In this document: positions 23,106-24,689 of the stretch, one piece after another
Numbering within the stretch: position 1 is the stretch's first letter
How the letters are laid out: each line of letters begins with the position of its first letter
Source of the DNA: Firmicutes bacterium UBA2530
Lineage (GTDB): Bacteria > Bacillota > Clostridia > Tissierellales > Sedimentibacteraceae
Direction: 5' to 3'
Assembly: GCA_002340985.1 (NCBI GenBank)
Contig: DDNC01000016.1
Coordinates: 24,131 to 48,819, forward strand
Length of the DNA stretch: 24,689 nucleotides
Position numbers and translations under genes: made by a program
Notes under the pieces: model-generated
What the model saw: only the letters and a program-made list of their open reading frames with translations
What the model was told of the DNA's origin: nothing
Database searches by the model: none

Positions 23106-23831
23106 ATGAAAATATATTATGTGTATCACAGCTGCTTTGTAATCGAAACTGAAAGTTCTTTTTTAATATTTGATTACTACAAAAATGTGAAGGATGCAAC
23201 TCAGGATTTTGATTTTAATGAACTTCTCTCAAACATATTTAAAAGTCCTAAGCCCCTGTATATTTTCTCTTCACACGGACACCAGGATCATTTCAGCAGC
23301 AGGGTCCTTGATTGGCAAAAAGAAAAGGAAAATACTTTTTACATATTGAGCAATGATATAAAGCTTTATTCAAGTATAGACAAATTTTACATCGCAAAAA
23401 AAGATGACAATTTCACAATAAATAATTTAGCCATAAATACCTTTGGTTCCACTGACCAGGGAGTAAGCTTCTTGGTTAAAATTGACGGAAAAAGTATATT
23501 TCATTCAGGCGATTTGAATTGGTGGAAATGGATGGATGACACGCCTGAAGAAGAAAAAGAGATGGAAGATGCTTTCAAAGCTATCATAAAAGATATATTA
23601 TGTACCGGAGAAAAAATTGATATTGCATTTTTCCCTGTTGACGGAAGACTCGAAGACAATTATCTTTGCGGCGGAGAATACTTTATCGAAAAATTGAGAC
23701 CCAAAATATTCATCCCCATGCATTTCTGGGAAAGCTTCCAAACAACCTTGAATTTTGCAAATTCACAAAGTCAGTCTGATGTTAAAGTAATTGAAATTAC
23801 CCATTCAAATCAAATTTTATGTGATTTTTAA
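23106..23831 (+). CDS. Metallo-beta-lactamase-fold hydrolase
   Basis: A 241-residue member of the metallo-beta-lactamase superfamily, of the compact UlaG-like/Lactamase_B_2 type. The dinuclear metal site is complete: His57, His59, Asp61 and His62 in SSHGHQDHFS, His133 and Asp136 in FHSGDLNWW, Asp179 in FFPVDGRL and His206 in IPMHFWESF. The N-terminus begins with the strand pair MKIYYVYHSCFVIE typical of this type. The ATG at 23106 has CGGAGG 8 bases before it; the longer reading from 23067 has no site and adds non-family residues. Neighbours give no clue to substrate; it is monocistronic and divergent from the helicase gene. Hydrolysis of a phosphoester, lactone or similar ester is possible, and no closer function can be supported. 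Confidence 0.85.
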   Translation: MKIYYVYHSCFVIETESSFLIFDYYKNVKDATQDFDFNELLSNIFKSPKPLYIFSSHGHQDHFSSRVLDWQKEKENTFYILSNDIKLYSSIDKFYIAKKDDNFTINNLAINTFGSTDQGVSFLVKIDGKSIFHSGDLNWWKWMDDTPEEEKEMEDAFKAIIKDILCTGEKIDIAFFPVDGRLEDNYLCGGEYFIEKLRPKIFIPMHFWESFQTTLNFANSQSQSDVKVIEITHSNQILCDF

Positions 23832-23964
23832 TTTGTACATATCACACTTACGTGGAATTTTTGATAAACCGATAAATAAACAAAAGAATTTTTTAAAAAC
23901 AATTATAAAATCCTAAAAGCTTAATATATTTTACAAATAAGTATTAAGTTTCAAGGAGGATAAT

Positions 23965-24477
23965 ATGAAAATTACTATAACAAATGAAAGCGGCGATTAT
24001 AAGGAAACGCTGTATACAAAGGATAAGGTAACCTACGAGGTTAAAAATCAAGAAATATTGGATTTTTTTGCACAGCTGGCAGAAGCATACGGAAACGACG
24101 AAAATATGGATGAAATGTATGAATGCCTTTATAACCTAATAAATTACGGCTACCTTTATACCGATACTGATGTAGATATGAATTACGATGATGAAGTTTC
24201 TTATAACAACTACGATGATGACTATGATTATGAGGATGATTTCGAGGACGATTTCGATTTTGAAGACGAGCACGACTACATATCTAAGGAAGGTTTTAAG
24301 CTGCTCAGCTCCGAAATAGAATACTATGTGGACGGAGAAAAGGTTACGAAGGAAGAATACGATGACGCATGGGATGACCGTCTGGGGTACTTAGGATCAT
24401 CAAACTGGGAAGAAAACGGACTATCTATAATTAATACCGATACCGAAGAAATAATATTCACAGGTAAAATATCATAG
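23965..24477 (+). CDS. Unrecognised highly acidic protein
   Basis: A 170-residue cytoplasmic-looking protein with no signal peptide or membrane helix. I do not recognise its family. The N-terminal third (MKITITNESGDYKETL, then a predicted helical EILDFFAQLAEAYG) looks folded. Residues about 70-110 are a low-complexity Asp/Glu/Tyr/Phe/Asn run (e.g. YNNYDDDYDYEDDFEDD), followed by a folded-looking C-terminal part with YYVDGEKVTKEEYDDAW and IINTDTEEIIFTGKIS. The overall charge is strongly negative. It is well supported as a gene by GGAGGATAAT before the ATG at 23965 and a perfect terminator 10 bases after the stop. It is apparently transcribed alone. An anti-restriction or nucleic-acid-mimic role would be guesswork. 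Confidence 0.8.
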   Translation: MKITITNESGDYKETLYTKDKVTYEVKNQEILDFFAQLAEAYGNDENMDEMYECLYNLINYGYLYTDTDVDMNYDDEVSYNNYDDDYDYEDDFEDDFDFEDEHDYISKEGFKLLSSEIEYYVDGEKVTKEEYDDAWDDRLGYLGSSNWEENGLSIINTDTEEIIFTGKIS

Positions 24478-24487
24478 TCGCATATAA

Positions 24488-24519
24488 CATAAAATAGGAG
24501 GATTCCCTCCTATTTTATG
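24488..24519. terminator. Bidirectional terminator after the acidic-protein gene
   Basis: CATAAAATAGGAGG (24488-24501), loop ATTC, CCTCCTATTTTATG (24506-24519): a 14-bp perfect stem with a 4-base loop. The convergent symporter gene ends at 24530, so it can serve both strands. Confidence 0.8.
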
Positions 24520-24529
24520 TTTATGATAT

Positions 24530-24689
24530 TTATAGCTCTTCGTGTGCTGTAAGCTTTTTAGCCATCCAGTCCTTGCCCTCAACCATACGCGTAACTACCA
24601 TTGACGCAACGGTGTCTCCCGTTGCATTAAGCCATGTTGCCGGCGGATCCACAAGAAAGCCTATTGTCGCTATGATAGGAAATGCTTCA
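24530..24689 (-). CDS. Dicarboxylate/amino acid:cation symporter (DAACS family), C-terminal fragment
   Basis: Only the last 53 residues are in the window; the gene continues past the right edge. The reading, EAFPIIATIGFLVDPPAT then WLNATGDTVASMVVTRMVEGKDW and ending HEEL, matches the C-terminal end of the glutamate/dicarboxylate:sodium symporter family: the NATGD element corresponds to the family's NVTGD-like motif in transmembrane helix 8, where Asp and Asn contact substrate and cation, followed by the short cytoplasmic tail. The stop is TAA at 24532-24530. Substrate cannot be decided from this part. The DPPAT stretch replaces the more usual DMxRT sequence, in which the Arg binds the side-chain carboxylate of acidic substrates, so a neutral substrate is possible (inferred). 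Confidence 0.82.
   Translation of the reverse strand, partial: EAFPIIATIGFLVDPPATWLNATGDTVASMVVTRMVEGKDWMAKKLTAHEEL

Noticed and set aside
23920..23948. CTTAATA..TATTAAG inverted repeat before the acidic-protein gene
   Set aside because: Seven AT-only base pairs with a 15-base gap in very AT-rich DNA are expected by chance; no tail or protein-binding logic supports it.
1..24689. CRISPR arrays, insertion sequences, prophage, tRNA or rRNA genes
   Set aside because: No regularly spaced repeats, transposase or integrase motifs, tRNA-like cloverleafs or rRNA segments were seen on either strand.

Overview
The window is AT-rich, with strong Shine-Dalgarno sites, TTGACA/TATAAT-type promoters, a T-box leader on thrS, U-tailed hairpin terminators, and BMP-type and polar-amino-acid ABC importers. 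This suggests a low-GC Bacillota chromosome, probably of the class Clostridia; the species cannot be told from this sequence. There are no transposases, rRNAs, tRNAs or CRISPR arrays.

Left part (1-7714, minus strand): a tight eight-gene operon. In transcription order it encodes a class II aldolase, an MtnA-family aldose-1-phosphate isomerase (TTG start), a DeoD-type purine nucleoside phosphorylase, a BMP-family nucleoside-binding lipoprotein, a double-domain ABC ATPase, two permeases, and a Udp-family pyrimidine nucleoside phosphorylase that runs off the left edge. Together they read as a route from nucleosides to three-carbon metabolism: import, phosphorolysis to (deoxy)pentose-1-phosphate, isomerisation to a ketose-1-phosphate, then aldol cleavage to DHAP plus an aldehyde. 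A divergent GntR/UTRA regulator (7915) follows, then a plus-strand pair: an L-fucose-isomerase-like protein (8739) and a metal-dependent amidohydrolase (9937). The aldolase operon and the isomerase/amidohydrolase pair each have a TTGACA-N17-TATnnT promoter with the same 15-base motif, AGAGGTWGGACGTCC, just downstream. This makes a two-operon regulon the most interesting feature of the window.

Middle (11390-16261): thrS (minus) with a complete T-box leader whose specifier reads ACU (Thr). Then an OmpR-type response regulator and histidine kinase (minus) stand divergent from a small exported DUF2680-like protein. The divergent intergenic region carries a 10-bp box, TTTCGCCACA, in inverted orientation facing each promoter.

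Next (16406-18688, minus): an ABC-2 drug/peptide-type exporter under a MerR-family regulator with two tandem MerR DNA-binding domains. The exporter ATPase is interrupted by one in-frame amber codon and has Leu for Pro in its Walker B region. A 38-bp promoter/operator with a 19-bp spacer, typical of MerR control, occurs twice: before merR and overlapping the merR stop codon in front of the exporter.

Right part (18936-24689): a three-gene polar amino acid ABC importer with an internal terminator-like hairpin after the binding-protein gene; a DEAD-box RNA helicase with a DbpA-type RNA-binding domain (minus); a metallo-beta-lactamase-fold hydrolase; an unrecognised very acidic protein; and the C-terminal end of a dicarboxylate/amino acid:cation symporter (minus) cut by the right edge.
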